Shown piece after piece: positions 1 through 12,298 of a stretch of DNA of 64,000 nucleotides; position 1 is the stretch's first letter; each line of letters begins with the position of its first letter. The translations under genes were made by a program, and so were the position numbers. The notes beneath the pieces were generated by a model. The model was given only the letters and a program-made list of their open reading frames with translations, was not told where the DNA came from and did no database searches. The stretch is taken from positions 87,211,487 through 87,275,486 of the forward strand of contig OX457036.1 in assembly GCA_949752735.1 (NCBI GenBank), in the 5' to 3' direction. Source of the DNA: Lumbricus terrestris. Taxonomy: Eukaryota; Annelida; Clitellata; Crassiclitellata; Lumbricidae.

Positions 1-1715
1 AGAGATTCGCCGTCTTTGCAAGAACCTCCGACCAGACAAGAATGTATACAATTATACCGGTAATTACGGACGCCGGAAATGAATTACTGCTTTTATTAGA
101 AGACGTCAACATTTTTAAGCACTCAGAGGTCGCAAACTACACGGAGACATATTATGCAAATGAATGGACATTATATTAATATCGTGCCAAATAACAGCGT
201 GCAGCAGAAGAATTCTACCCGTCAACAGAAAATCAGAGACCAGAGTTGTTTTGTGACGTTTGCTGTTGGCTTTTAAAGATCTGCGTATACGACCTAGCCT
301 CTCTGCTAAGCATCGCAATTGGCCTAAATATTGATTTTCATAGACATAAAACCAGACAACCACTTTTGGTTTATGTCAGTCGAAGTTGAGACAATAGCCT
401 ACTTAATTCGATTGACCCTTTGTTCCTAGGACTACATAGGACTAGCAATAGTTCACAGTCTTCGCATCAACGACGCAAACGGTATCATTAGGCACCCGCT
501 TTTAAAATTATTTATTATTTTAAGCCAATAATCGCAACAAACATTTGAGCAGAATAGCAAAACAACTGAGGCCTACATTCCAATTTTATGGCACGAGGCA
601 TATTTACAATAGACCTAGTTAAATAGTGGAATTGTCTGTTCATAACATTACTTTTTTGAAGAATTTATAGGCCCAATTTATTTTCTGCACCTGTAACATT
701 GGCCTATCATGTACGTGACAGCTAAATTTACATGCCATTGTCTGACCTCTGTAATCTGTATGTCGCGAATTTAATCTATGACTCCTTTGATCAAAAACGT
801 TATTTAGTCACATATTTAGGCATACAATAGGCCTATTATGTATTCTGATGTCTATCGAAATTTGTTGAATCGTTTTCCTTGAAAGTACTGTAGGCCTATG
901 CCATAGAATAAGACCGCGCGGCTCGTGCATTTGTTTGGAAAAGTAGGCACAGACCTTTCAAAGGTAATGCATTTTGCTTTCAGATCGAATTGTGGTCATT
1001 GTGACAGGCTTCAAGCCGGTTGCGACATCATCCACAATTTTTGTCACTAATTAGGCCTCTATGGCATTTTAAAATTTTCTTTTTTACTTGTCTTTCATCA
1101 TCGCCTGTTGATTCTGACATTGATGTTGACGTCCATTAGGCCTATACGAGTCAATGAGTCGTGTCGCACTTACAAGTAGTTGGCAAGTATGCTATATCGT
1201 CTATTTTTCTATTGTAGGCCTATGTGCAAACGTCTCACGACAAGCGATTAGACAAGCAGCACCCACAAAAGCGGTGACAGTAGCAATCACGTACAGACGT
1301 TTCACTATTTAGTCTTCGATGCGCTAAAACAGTGGCAGCGACAGCAACACAATTTTTGCGTTAGGGCCATCGGAGTTATTGAACAGGTCGAACAATTAAA
1401 TGCAAAGAAGATATTAAAATTCCAGTGATTTTTTGACAGGTCATAAGGCAGGTCAAGAGTAAAATAGGCAGGTAAAATGACCTATCGCTTTTGTGGGCGC
1501 TTAGAAATTCTCGAAGATTTATCGCGACCTATGGTAGAGCCGCCACTGGCGCTAAAGACAACTTCAACAAACGCTGACAGAAACCACTTATATTTATGGG
1601 GAACTTCGATTACCAATTGGGTTTTTGAAAATATCTTGACAAAAACACCTAAAATGACATTTTAAAAATCAGATAATTTCTTTATGATATCCTCGAGGAT
1701 AAAAATGAAATGCTA
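1..1715. other. 5' flank of gene A
   Basis: Noncoding. Homologous to the 5' flanks of gene B (15456 onward) and gene C (from about 31320). The A state is the full-length one: B lacks about 260 bp matching 521-796 here, while C retains it. Many TAGGCCTA-like words and no convincing gene. Confidence 0.6.
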
Positions 1716-1728
1716 TACTGTGTTGTAG
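1716..1728 (+). promoter_or_regulatory. Possible 3' splice acceptor before gene A start
   Basis: TGTTGTAG ends 19 bases before the ATG. The same TTGTAG|AATA feature precedes exon 1 in B (ends 16928), C (33760) and E (52840), and D has TCTGTTTTAG (43061). It may accept an upstream untranslated exon or a spliced leader. The pyrimidine tract is poor in A-C and good in D and E. Confidence 0.4.
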
Positions 1729-1747
1729 AATAGCCTACTGACGAGAA

Positions 1748-2056
1748 ATGCATCTTTCAATTATACACATAGTTTCTCTTGCCTTCAATATCATTTGCAT
1801 CAAGTACTCTGATGCAGCTGTGGGGAAAGCGTTTTCTCTGGTTATTCCGGATGGCAATGATGGAAGGTCGTGCGCTATTGACGTTTCATCCAAAGAAGAA
1901 TTTCGTTCTGACTTCATCCAATGCGGGGCTTCATGCACAACGGAACCTTCGTGCATTTACTTCAGCTACACAGAGGAAACGCAGAGATGTCTGAGCTTCG
2001 ATTCTTCGCCTACAACATTTGCATCAGTCGATTCCTGCAACACATACAGAGTTTTG
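1748..2056 (+). CDS. Gene A exon 1: signal peptide + PAN-like domain
   Basis: 103 codons ending at donor TTG|GTTAGT in phase 0. It carries the spacing C-x16-C-x3-C-x5-C-x11-C-x15-C, with the EPSCIYFSY core typical of PAN/apple folds. The open frame runs on past the donor (to 2131), but the homologous donor is conserved in all five copies. Confidence 0.85.
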
Positions 2057-5000
2057 GTTAGTATCGCTTATCAGTTCCATTATCTGATAGACTCTTCACA
2101 ATTAAGTATAAATTATTCAGCACTACAGTAAATGTTTCTCGCAAAAATGATCGTATGCATGTAATAGAGTTACACATGACACTCTCTTATGATCAAGACT
2201 AATAATAAGTCAACATGTTACCTGCCTCCACGTTCCCAGAAACGTGCCTTACATCTTTGAAGAGTAGTCTATCGCAAGTATGACATCCTGTAATTGGCTG
2301 TCTTTCCAAAAAGTGTTTCACTAAAACCTAATCCTTGCTGAGACGAAAATCAATAGTTACGAAAAAGTATATAAATAGAAAGTCAGAGTTGCTTTTCGAC
2401 TCGTTCTCAGAAATTTGCTCTATAAATACGATACGGTACTCATATTAAATGCAGAGCCAATTTTTAGCATTCTGTAATCGTTATATTGAAATTTCTTAAG
2501 CACCTCTCGATTTGGATGATGAAGGAGGACATACCTGGCTGAAGAAGAGAGCTGTGCAATGTGACCAATGACACCTTTGGATGTACGAACCTGCCTAGAA
2601 AGGCATGGGACAAAACGAAGAGGAGAGAGAAGACTAACGTTCAATCAATAAGTTTACATAACGTTTATCTAACTTGCTGCGTTTCGTTAAAATTACAATC
2701 ATTGATGGGCATGGACACCAAATTAGCTGATTATTGAATATTCGCATAAGGAATTGCGCTAGCTGTCATGGAGCAGTTAGTTGAAAGTATTGGCATCATA
2801 TTAAATGCAAAATTGGCATCAGTAGCCTAGGTCTGTCTATAGTTATGGCCTACACAATGTACACATTAATGCAGCATCTAGGCTTATACTGTTTATGAAG
2901 GCCTATGTCCTAACTTAGCTCTCAAAAACGACCTAACCAGGAAGTCATTGGCTAAAATTGCTAACTACTATTATTTTTCATCACTATTGACGATATGAGC
3001 ATCGCAAACAGTTTGTAATAACAACTCAAGGCTTCCTTGTAATTCAACAGTTGATGTTACTTTATATTGGGAATAACTCAATAACACGAGTTTCCCAAAC
3101 AATTATGGTCTTGCTTCTAGGGAATTGATACCCATGGGCGGAGTTTCGTTTCCGTTCTTGGAGGGCTAAAGCCTTCTGGCTAAACCAGGGAAAAGATGCA
3201 ATTTACACGGTAAAAATGAATCTGGGTTTTCTTGAGGGGGGCTTAGCCTCCCCCTAGCCCCTGATAAATCCCGCCCATGTTGATACCCGACATGATTCAA
3301 TTCTGGATTCTCAACCGGTCTTGAACCAAATTGTGGTCTTGATCTTAAACTCCAAACATGCATGCATTCTTGGTCATGATCTTCGTCTTTTAATAATTAT
3401 TCTGGTCTGGCTTCCGATGCTGGCTGTAAATCACATTTTCAAATTGTAGATACTCGAAATCTCTCCGCAAGATGTCACAGCATTCGTTGGATCCCCAACA
3501 AGACTTGAATGTAGAAGATCCTCGCAACTGGTGCAATGGACGCATGCGGATGGGATCAATGCAACATCAAAGGTCATCGTGGAGCGATGCGAAGTGTTGG
3601 ACGAATATACCGACCTGTATGCAGTCGATAGAAGTGATCTCAGTTGCAATCTAATCATCAACAATGTTACAATTAACCATGGAGGATTGTACGCCTGCAG
3701 AGATCAACTTTCAATGGAAACACCATCTACAGCAGAAGTTCTTGGTAAATTTAGTTCTACGCATATTCCTAAAAATACACATTCATAAATTTAGGTTCAG
3801 AAAATTTAGGTTGTAGAATTGAGAATTGCATAGGGTTTTGACCGCTTTGTGTATTAAAACCCCAGTTTTCTTAGGACCCATACTCAGATCTTCTTTGTAT
3901 ACCCAAACTCCACGTGCATCATAATTATTATAGTCTGACCTCAGTTATTTTTTCGCAATTTTTATGCTGGTAGGCTTTCATTAATTTTTTGTGCGAATGA
4001 ACCTGCTAAGAAACAAAAGAATATAGGCCTTCAAGTTGAAACATGGAGGCAATTGCGCCTCCTGAGTCCTGCCCCTATGTTCGGGCGCCAATGTAAGTCC
4101 ACATGTGGGCCTATATCGTATTAAAATACGGTATTGGCAAGAAATCAATGCAGCAAGTTTTTATTTGAGTTCCCGCTCATCGCTTGCTGCCTTGGGCCCC
4201 GCACACCCTAAGACCGGGCCTGTCTGTACTCACAGTCGCTGATCCAAGTCTTGTTAAGTATTGCCTAGTATTTTCATCAGGGTAGAGTGAAAAAAGTGAA
4301 ATTTCTAGAATCTGAAGGGAATAAGTGACAATTCGTTGCCTTTTGGTATAGTTAGATATCATGCAAAATATTTCTTTAAAATTCGTTCTTGAAGATGCGC
4401 CCCATCGAGCTTTAAAATTTGAATTTTTTTTATTTGTTTATTTTATTTATTTATTTCTCCATTTCTATAGCGCCCACTCAAGCTCTCCCTTCAGAGGCGC
4501 TCCAGACTACCGCGCAGACACTGCAATCTGAGTTTCACGCTAAGTGCCTTAGCAATTTCGAGTGAAGGACTTACTCAAGGTTCCTGCACGGCGGCTTGAG
4601 ATGGATTCGAACCTGCAACCGTCTGGATGCAAGGCAACGAATATACCCACTACACCACCGCGCTCTACTATAGGTCATCCTAGCCAGATTGGAATCATGA
4701 AAACTAATGCCTTTCTTCAATACCAGAGAAGAATTTCAATCGGAGCTTTAGAATCATAAAATTACCCTTAACCTACTTAACGATGACAAAATCTGTATTG
4801 TTTTGGACTGGTGGGTTTCGTTTGTTAATGCTTAGTTTCGTATTTGCTGCTTAATATTGTCGACTTACCATCATCTAATATAATTTATTTGAAACGTTAT
4901 TACAAATGAACCGTAAGCCCCCTACTAATAATTATAAATTGGAATGTTTTAATTAGGCTATTTTTATTTTTTTGCAATTTTCAAAATTCAAAGCTCCTTG

Positions 5001-8000
5001 GGGCACATCTTCGAGAACGATTTTTAAAGAAGTATTTTGCATGATAGCCAAATATACCAAAAGACAATGAATAGTATTGTTTCTATTCTGTTTAGATTCT
5101 AGATATTTTACCTTTTTAACTCCACCCTAATGTCCATGTCTTTCAGTAGGCTACACATCTGTCGTCTTCGTTTATCCAGCGATGGCAATTCAAGATGGAA
5201 ACCTCACTACAGGAAATGTGGATGGCGTCCATTTTTGATAAATTGAAGCCTGCGCAACTAATAAATAAAGCACTATTGAAACTTATCTTATTCTTGAATA
5301 CACAAGTCCACCCCATCAGAACTATTCAAGTCCTCATTATGACCTTTTACCCAACATAATTTGTTCACTTCTGTTATGTAGTTTCAGCCCCGAGCTGCAA
5401 TACAAGTGCTTCTAATGGTACCATACTGAACGGAGTATCCCTGAAGTTGACATGCATCGTGAACTACGTTGGCAGCCTGGTGCCATCTATTGATTGGAAG
5501 GATTTTATGAACCAAGTTGTCTTAAACGCAACAACGAATGTTACGGCTTCTAATGTCACATCAAGTATTTCAATACCTGCGTTTCTACCAGTTGTCAAAG
5601 AGTTCACGTTCGTAACATATATGTCAACTGCGCCAACTTACTCCTACACGTGGATATCCAACGATACTGCGGTCTGTAAGAAGCCTACTTTTCATCCCTG
5701 ATACAAGACGTAAAACCAATTATTTACGTCATCCAGGTGGAATTGAAAGTTAGAGATGGTTTCGGAAATGGTTCTGATCAGCTAAATAATAATTATTGTA
5801 TGATTATTGTATTGCAAATGTTGCCTGCTTAAGCAAACCTGATTAATTCATCCATTTTATCGTTCATTTATTAGTTCAACTGTCAACTCCTGTAGTTACC
5901 AGTACATCAAGTCTCTAACAACTTTCTGTTAGGTTAATTGATGATTTGGTAGCTGATCATTATTTTTAATGAACAGCTTAGTATTTGTATGGATGTCATC
6001 GACTAACCTTGTTTCACTTATCCATTCACTCATTAAGTTAGCCTACTTAGTTACTTTATTCACTCGATTATTCCCTTTTGCTCTCATTAGGATAAACAGG
6101 TATTCACTTTCATTCAGTGTGTCCGCAGGGTTTCCAGCAGTTGCCCGGATCTAATACATGTTATCAAGCGATGATGTTTAATGTTGGCGGCTGGAAAACA
6201 GCCGGTCAAGTGTGCGACACGTTGTTCAAAGGATCCTATTCAGCCATCCTCACTAGCCACGACGAAAGCATCGCAATAGCCGCATATTTGGCGAAGAAAA
6301 TTAAAGGTAATAGCCTAATGCTTACGTCTTGATTTCCACGCACACCAATTTTAAAGTTACCAGTATTCACTTATTAAATTCAATGTGCTTCCGATCCACA
6401 CTGCGTAGGCCAGGGGTTCTCAAACTGTGGTACGCGTACCCCTGGGGGTACGCCAGGCGCCGGTACGGGGTACGCGAAACATTCCAGAAATATAAATCTT
6501 CTTTAAGTTTATAGACGTTGTGTCCATCTTTCTTTGATCAGCAATGATTTTAACGTTGTAACATAGGCTATAACAGCATCGTCATTTATTTCTTTCACAT
6601 CCTATAGCCTAAGCTTATTTAGACTTAAATACTATACAGTGCATGCAACACATTTATGTTTGGGCCGATTAGGCCTACTATAATTTGAAGCAAATAATGT
6701 CGGCCTATAAATGGTTGAAAGTAACAAAGCCAGAAATTCTCAGCCAAAATAGAGCTCAAATAGCGGAGATCTGAAATGGCCTAAGGATTAATTTCTGGTC
6801 GAGTTCTAAATTTTGTGATTCCTTTCAGCACGTCATATCTGGGTGAAGCAGGTTGTTAAACTATTCTTGCTATCAAAAACAATCATGGGGCAAATTTGCG
6901 TTTGAAATTGACAAATATTAAACCAGATTTGAAAACTTTGCTAGCCTAAACAAGCCCACAGCACTCTAGGTTGGCTCTTTAATTACATGGCTTTTTTAAA
7001 GTGCAGTTCTACACAAAATGTGCAGTTCTAAATTTATTTGTGCATCTGTAGAAGCACTTCTCTGCCGTAAAAACTAGTTTTAAAAGGGAATTTTCCACCG
7101 TTTTGGAATAATTTACAATGGAGGATGGTAAAAGAAATAATGGGTTGAGCAATTCTAAAAATTACTTTAAAACAGCCCTGCTTTATTACTTGGGTTTTAG
7201 ACCAAATTTCCCTTTTAAATTTGTTGATAAGATATATGATTCATATTAAATGTTGCTCCCTATAATTATACAACTGTAATAAACGATATCACCAATGATC
7301 AAATGGACTTAATTAGTTGTCACTGCAAGGGGACCTCGCAATCGCGTTAATTTTTGTATACGATCTGACCATGCTGGGGGTACGCCATTATCCAATCTTT
7401 TGCTTGGGGGTACAATAAAAATAAAGTTACTAATCACACACCATCACCTTCCTCAGGCTCCTCTATCCATCACACCTCGGGCTTTTCATTCAAAACTCAA
7501 GACACTCCTTTTCACGAACTCTTACCCTGTCTCATCTGATCCTCCACCGTCCAATTCCCGGCCCAAACGACACCCGCCTTAATAGCTGTTCCGCCCCTCT
7601 GATCCTATGGAATTTCGACCCTGACCACCACGGACTACTCTCACGGACAACCCTTCTAACTCAACGCATTTGATCCTGATCTTATGGTAACTCGACCCGG
7701 ACCACCACGGACTACTCTCACGGACAACCCTTCTAACTCAACGCAGCGCTCGTGAATAAGCTGGTGCCCCGCGCTTGGCTTTCGAGTGGCGCTTTAGAAA
7801 TTTCGAGTTTACGATTACGATTACGATTACGATTACGAAAGTGTGAGAATCTCCTGGCGTAGGCCTAAGTGATATTTCTTTCTAAGACGTAGGCTACGCA
7901 CGGTACAGGTCCGTTGCTTTGGCGTACATTGAGTATGCCGGGGCAAGTTGGAGGAAGGGGCAAGGCGATTGTTGCGCTATAAAATTATGATTTGGGGACG

Positions 8001-11000
8001 TTTCGTCCGCGGACGATTCGTCAAGGACTGTTCATCATGGACTGTTCGTCAAGTGGACGATTCGTCAAAGTACGTTTCGTCACGTGGACGACCCGTCACG
8101 TTGACGTCTCGTCATGGGGCTGTTCGTCGGTTATCTCGGGATTCGCAATTTCGCATGCTTAGTTTAAAGTCAATTTAATCTTCAAAGCAGAATTAAGCTT
8201 TGAATGTATACAGGGCTGTACTCAAGGGTATACGGCGGTATACAGCGTATACTCACCTCCGGAGAAAAATGACAGCGCGTACTCACCTCTAAAAACGATG
8301 GTACACGCCGGTATACATAATACAGCGTATACTCCGTATAGCTTACTAAACTCAGAAAGGCCAAGTGGGTAGGCCTATACGCAGAGGTTTTTGACGTCAG
8401 CGTGTACTCACAAAAAAATTATAATATGATATAACCTATATAAATGTGAACTAGCCGATAATAATTATGATTTAACCAACATAATTAGTATCTAGCCGAT
8501 AAAGCTATGAATTAACGAATAGATCTATAATTATGATCCAAGCGATATAATTAGGCCTGCGACTTAACCGATTATTTATAATCTAACTGATATAATAATG
8601 ATCTATTCCATAACTATGACCTAGCCGATATTATTATGATCTAACCGATATGATTTTGATGTAACCGACATAATTAGGCCTACGATATAACTGATATAAT
8701 AATGATATAAAAATTATGATCTAAAAGATATAAAATAATATGAACTAACCGATATTATTATGATTTGATCGACATTATTATCATCCAACCGATATAGCTA
8801 TGACTAAACCGATATAAATGCGATTTAACCCCTATAAATTATGACCTAACCGATATAATCATGATCTAACCGATATAATCATGATCTAACCGATATAATC
8901 ATGATCTAACCGATATAATTATGATCTAACCGATGTAATCATGATCTAGTCAAAGCTATGACCTAACCAATATTAGTATGATCTAACCGATATAAATTGA
9001 TTATGATCTAACATAGAGGTTCCCAACCTTTTTCTGCGCGCGACACACCTAAGCTCACAAACAAATTTGGCGAAACACCATGCAATCGTCATATAGATGC
9101 AGGCATTGCAGGCCTATCTGTAAAATTAAAACAGGTCTTCGTAAAGTTTAGCATAGCTTAGGCTATCCATTTAAAATTGCTAAAAATTCTAGAATGATCG
9201 AAAATATTGACCTTGAATGCTTTTTAGTTTCTTATTATTCTGAAATTCTATATTTCACCGATTCAAATCTGCGATTCTAGTAGGCCTAATTCTAGGATAC
9301 GTCGTTTTATGATTCTACGTAAATAATGTTTGATCTAACAGGTTCAAGAGATTTTTGCTCCTAGATTTTCTTTTGGATTGTAAGAAGCTCGAGGATCGAC
9401 AGGTTTTGTGAGTGCAATACCCGTAGATTCATACAGTTGTCCAGCACAGAGGTTCTCAACTTTTTTCTGCGCGCGACACACCTAAACTCACATAGGCCTA
9501 CAGATTTGGCGACAATCGTCATAGATGTATCTGTAAAATGAGAAAATCGTGCTTTTGCTACTTTTTGTTGCGCTACGTTTTTGAATTGTGAGAAAACGGT
9601 GGGTGGCCTCTCTAAAAGTGATATAACTTTTGTTCTGTTTGAAATATTTTGATGAAGTCTGGCCATGATCTGTAAATATAAATTGCCTATAAAGCTGTAA
9701 AATTTCATCTCGAAATTCCTAATTTTGGTCAAGATATTGGCAAAACATCGTAAGGGGGCGGGGTCTTTTTTGCCTACCCTGTGTATATTAATGATTTACC
9801 TAATGTGTCGCCTTCTATGTATTTTGTGCCATTTGCTGATGATTCTAACCTATTTCATACTGATAAATCTATTGATGTCCTATTCAAAACTGTTAGCCTA
9901 ATTCTGAGCTTCACCGAGTGGTTGATTGGTTTCGATCAAATAAACTTACACTAAATTTGGATAAAACCAACTACATCCTCTTCAGGTCCCATAAGAAAAA
10001 ATATCCCGATGAATTTCCTATTCTACTTATTGAAGGGACTACTATCACCCAAGTGGCATCCCAAAAATGTTTGGACGTATTCATTGACCAGCATCAAATT
10101 GGAATGAGCAGATCAATAATATCTATAGCAAAATTGCTAAGACTATTGGTGTGCTATTTCGCTGATCTAGACTGATTCCTATCTCTATACCGTCTATACT
10201 ATACTATTTTCTTATTTGTCTTTATTTAACCTACTATAATTTAATTCGAACGTCTACTTAGGCCTACAAATCTAATCTTGTGAGACTAGCCACCCTTCAA
10301 AAATATGCAATCAGATTTATAACTAATGTTCCTCGCCCAGCCCACGCGGCAATGTACTTCCAGGAATTTGGATTATCAAAAATCGATCAAAGAACTTAGA
10401 ACTTATAGTCCTTCCTGTGCATGCCTACACATCGGGCGACGCATCTCCTCCGCTCCTCTCTATCTATCGCCAGCTCCTCCGCCTCCTCCCATGTCCCAAA
10501 TTAGGCACTTGCAAATAGGAGAGTTTATGTACCTCGATAACCATGGTCTTTTACCACTTGTATTTAATGATTTCTATAATATTACCTTTGATATCCACTC
10601 TTATTCAACTAGAAAATTAACTGTTTATGACCCTCCCTATCCACATACTGACACTCGACTATTCTCTATACAATGTACTGGCTCCCAATGTTGGAACTCT
10701 TCCTACATATCTTCATTCCCAACCTAATACTAGATTCTTTAAGCATATACTTTGCCTATATCTACTCAAAACACCTCCTGATATTCAATAGTTAGGGTTT
10801 TTTGCTCGGTGGTTTCGCCAGGCCCTTAGTTAATTCATTAGTTAAGAGTTAATTTTCTTGTTGATTTAGTTGCTTTGTACTCTATTTGTCAATAAAAAAT
10901 CATTGCATATTAATCAATTATTTTTCTCAACCTAATTATCTTTCTATTCCTGCATTTGAATGTGCTGTCATGTGCTATTTTATTTTTTAAAAATATTTTA

Positions 11001-11553
11001 CATGATTAATGGGTGGCCCTAATACCGGATATGTCATGCCTTCTGGATCTCCCCTTCTTAATCATTATGTAAAAGTATTATGTTCACCGCCATACTTGTA
11101 TTTTGTTCTTTTGGTTCAGAAAAAAATAAAGAAAATAAAAATAAATTATTATTTTAATTGTCTGTTTGATGATATAAAGTTAGCCTGTCGATGATTGATT
11201 TTCCGCAGTTCCAGCATAAATCCTTGTTGTTATGTTGTGACATGCCTCTGTAAGTTTGGCTATGATGCTGTTCCGATCTTGTAGAAAATACAACCGCTTG
11301 GAGCCCAGTCCAACAAAAAATCTTCTGGACGAGTGGCCAACGTCTGACGAACTGTAACAGTCCATTCACCTGGAAGCCAAAGTCCAACGTTGCAGTGATT
11401 CCGTTTGTGTACCTCAACTGGGCAGCATCCCAACCGGACTGCGCCGGCAACTCAGAATTTTGTGTTGGCTTCGCTCCAATCCGCAATTACACCTGGAACG
11501 ACTACCCCTGCTCGTTGTCTTGCTGCGTTTTATGCGAGTACGGACCGTTCTAG
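1748..11553 (+). CDS. Gene A: secreted PAN-Ig-Ig-C-type lectin protein
   Basis: Five coding exons: 1748-2056, 3450-3744, 5382-5675, 6118-6306, 11285-11553. All introns are GT-AG with phases 0,1,1,1, giving 451 residues. Residues 1-23 form a hydrophobic signal peptide. Residues 24-103 are a PAN/apple-like module with Cys 42, 59, 63, 69, 81 and 97. Residues 104-201 are Ig-like 1 (Cys124, Trp133, Cys186, plus an extra Cys150/Cys169). Residues about 202-299 are Ig-like 2, and about 300-451 a C-type lectin domain with QPD and WND motifs. There is no membrane segment, so the product is probably secreted. Family knowledge: QPD-type CTLDs bind galactose-like sugars with Ca2+, and Ig-lectin fusions serve as humoral recognition molecules in some molluscs. 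The immune role is inferred. The start is the only ATG before the signal peptide. The intron between the two CTLD exons is about 5 kb and full of transposons. First of five tandem paralogues. Confidence 0.88.
3133..3279. mobile_element. hAT-like MITE in gene A intron 1
   Basis: 147 bp, inverted ends CATGGGCGG / CCGCCCATG, flanked by a perfect 8-bp duplication TTGATACC (3125-3132 and 3280-3287). Gene C has the unoccupied site near 34612. Confidence 0.8.
3450..3744 (+). CDS. Gene A exon 2: Ig-like domain 1
   Basis: 295 bp, entering in phase 0 after ATTGTAG and leaving in phase 1 at CTTG|GTAAAT. It shows LEC, VQW, the L-x-I-x-N strand and GGLYAC, an I/V-set pattern. Two additional cysteines (ERC, LSC) suggest a second disulfide. 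Confidence 0.85.
4440..4670 (-). mobile_element. tRNA-derived SINE, gene A intron 2
   Basis: Read on the minus strand it has an A-box region (GGTGGTGTAGTGGG), a B box GGTTCGAATCC near 4603-4620, a GGCGCT-rich body, and a tail near GGGCGCTATAG next to an AT-rich stretch. Confidence 0.65.
5382..5675 (+). CDS. Gene A exon 3: Ig-like domain 2
   Basis: 294 bp, phase 1 to 1. It holds SC, LTC, DW and a terminal AVC, with several N-x-T sequons (NGT, NAT, NVT twice). The acceptor is a TAG followed six bases later by CAG; both keep the frame. Assignment to the Ig fold is less secure than for exon 2 because the last strand lacks the usual Y-x-C. Confidence 0.8.
6118..6306 (+). CDS. Gene A exon 4: N-terminal half of C-type lectin domain
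   Basis: 189 bp, phase 1 to 1. It begins CPQGF, then NTCYQ and GWKTAGQVC, and ends at AAAG|GTAATA. The CPxGF ... TCY pair marks a long-form CTLD. Confidence 0.87.
6411..7418. mobile_element. hAT (Charlie-like) relic, gene A intron 4
   Basis: Begins CAGGGGTTCTCAAACTGTGG followed by a GGGGGTACGCC motif. GGGGGTAC words recur at 7376-7412 near the other end, which is not preserved. Absent from gene C at the homologous site. No transposase seen. Confidence 0.5.
6989..7180. mobile_element. GTGCAGTTCTA-family MITE nested in hAT relic
   Basis: Ends GGCTTTTTTAAAGT and ACTTTAAAACAGCC are inverted. The internal GTGCAGTTCTA motif also occurs at 32878-33088, where the element is bounded by an 8-bp duplication. 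Confidence 0.6.
7430..7842 (+). mobile_element. LINE 3' end (CR1/L2-like), gene A intron 4
   Basis: Short C-terminal coding remnant (FHSKLKTLLF) then a 3' UTR ending GTGGCGCTTTAGAAATTTCG and a GATTAC repeat tail. The same 3' UTR occurs at 39191-39399 (minus) and 63449-63590. Confidence 0.6.
7995..8130. repeat. Degenerate GGACGATTCGTCA minisatellite
   Basis: About nine units of 13-17 bp built on GGACGnTTCGTCA with variable joins (CGTTTCGTC, CTGTTCGTC, CGACCCGTC). Confidence 0.65.
8208..8400. repeat. GTATAC-rich interspersed repeat cluster
   Basis: About eight GTATAC or near-GTATAC words with CGGTATAC and ACTCACCTC motifs. Partly self-complementary. Confidence 0.45.
8415..9014. repeat. 20-bp satellite, unit ATGATCTAACCGATATAATT
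   Basis: About 28 units of about 20 bp. Degenerate at the left; nearly perfect copies lie at about 8850-8945. Confidence 0.85.
9015..9332. mobile_element. hAT-like element inserted in the satellite
   Basis: Begins TAGAGGTTCCCAACC followed by TTTTTCTGCGCGCGACAC. Flanked on both sides by GATCTAACA, which is also the satellite phrase, so the array appears to resume after it. Right terminus degenerate. Confidence 0.5.
9447..9730. mobile_element. Second hAT-like element of the same family
   Basis: CAGAGGTTCTCAAC then TTCTGCGCGCGACACACC, matching the start at 9015. The open frame on the minus strand here (9361-9732) has no recognisable domain. Confidence 0.45.
9770..11150 (+). pseudogene. CR1-like LINE reverse-transcriptase relic, gene A intron 4
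   Basis: Reading across frames: VYINDLPNV, the FADDSNLF active-site motif, WFRSNKLTLNLDKTNYILF, a FIDQHQI segment, then an NxTFDIHSYSTR C-terminal motif and a 3' UTR with an A-rich tail. Several frameshifts and stops. The 5' half is missing. Confidence 0.75.
11285..11553 (+). CDS. Gene A exon 5: C-terminal half of CTLD and stop
   Basis: 269 bp from acceptor TTGTAG to TAG. Key residues: FWTSGQR, LNWAASQPDCAGNSEFC, YTWNDYPC, CVLCEYGPF-stop. QPD (galactose type), the Glu two residues before Cys, and WND make a complete-looking Ca2+ site 2. Confidence 0.88.
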
Positions 11554-11928
11554 GAATACAGTCGGATCCGTTGCTTTAGCTGATCATTCGGTATATTTAT
11601 ATATACACATTTATATATAATGTATGTAACTATGTAATTATATATAAGCGCCTTCTGGATGATCGTTAGTTCATCTCTCACTGATGATAAACATTAGAAA
11701 ATAGGAGTGTTACTTGCGATAATTTCCCTCAATTTACTCTGAAGGACAATGCTGCATATAGTGTTTCAGACTTTGCCTTCTTGCTAGACGGGCATAATAC
11801 TCTGCTGAATATCCCCAACATAGAAAATGATCCCCTTTCATGACAGAATATAATCATTGTTATATTTCGTATGGTTGTGGTTTCGGCTCACAAGTTATCT
11901 CTGTAATTATATTATAGTTAGGTTAGTT

Positions 11929-11934
11929 AATAAA
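11929..11934 (+). terminator. Gene A poly(A) signal candidate
   Basis: AATAAA about 376 bp after the stop. The motif TTAATAAATGCCG is conserved after B and C. Confidence 0.55.
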
Positions 11935-12298
11935 TGCCGCCTTTTCAATGTCGTTCTTTACGCTGGCAAACCGTAGGCAATGTCTAAGTCATCAATCTAG
12001 CTTCCACTTCAGAAGAATCTTTCTTCATTAATCCAGATTCTATTTAAGGAAGAATTATTTTCATAAATCCATCTCATGATATTGAAGCAAGGAATTATTT
12101 CCACCAATCCAACTTCTATTCGATTTAAGCAGAATCTAGGCCTACTCATCGATCCAACTTCTATTTTCGCAAGAATTAGAATTGCTGGTTCCATAGTTTA
12201 TTTCTTTAGAAGTTGCCTTGCCTCTGGAGCAGAAATTCGAAGCATCATCTCACTGTTTAAAAAATTCAACACCGAACCTCTGAAATCCCAGACCAGCG

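Noticed and set aside
4562..4759. Functional tRNA gene on the minus strand
   Set aside because: A and B boxes are present, but the sequence continues into a SINE body and tail, and no full cloverleaf forms.
8415..9014. CRISPR-like regular repeats
   Set aside because: Units are directly adjacent with no unique spacers, and the genome is eukaryotic. The same applies at 30949 and 56103.
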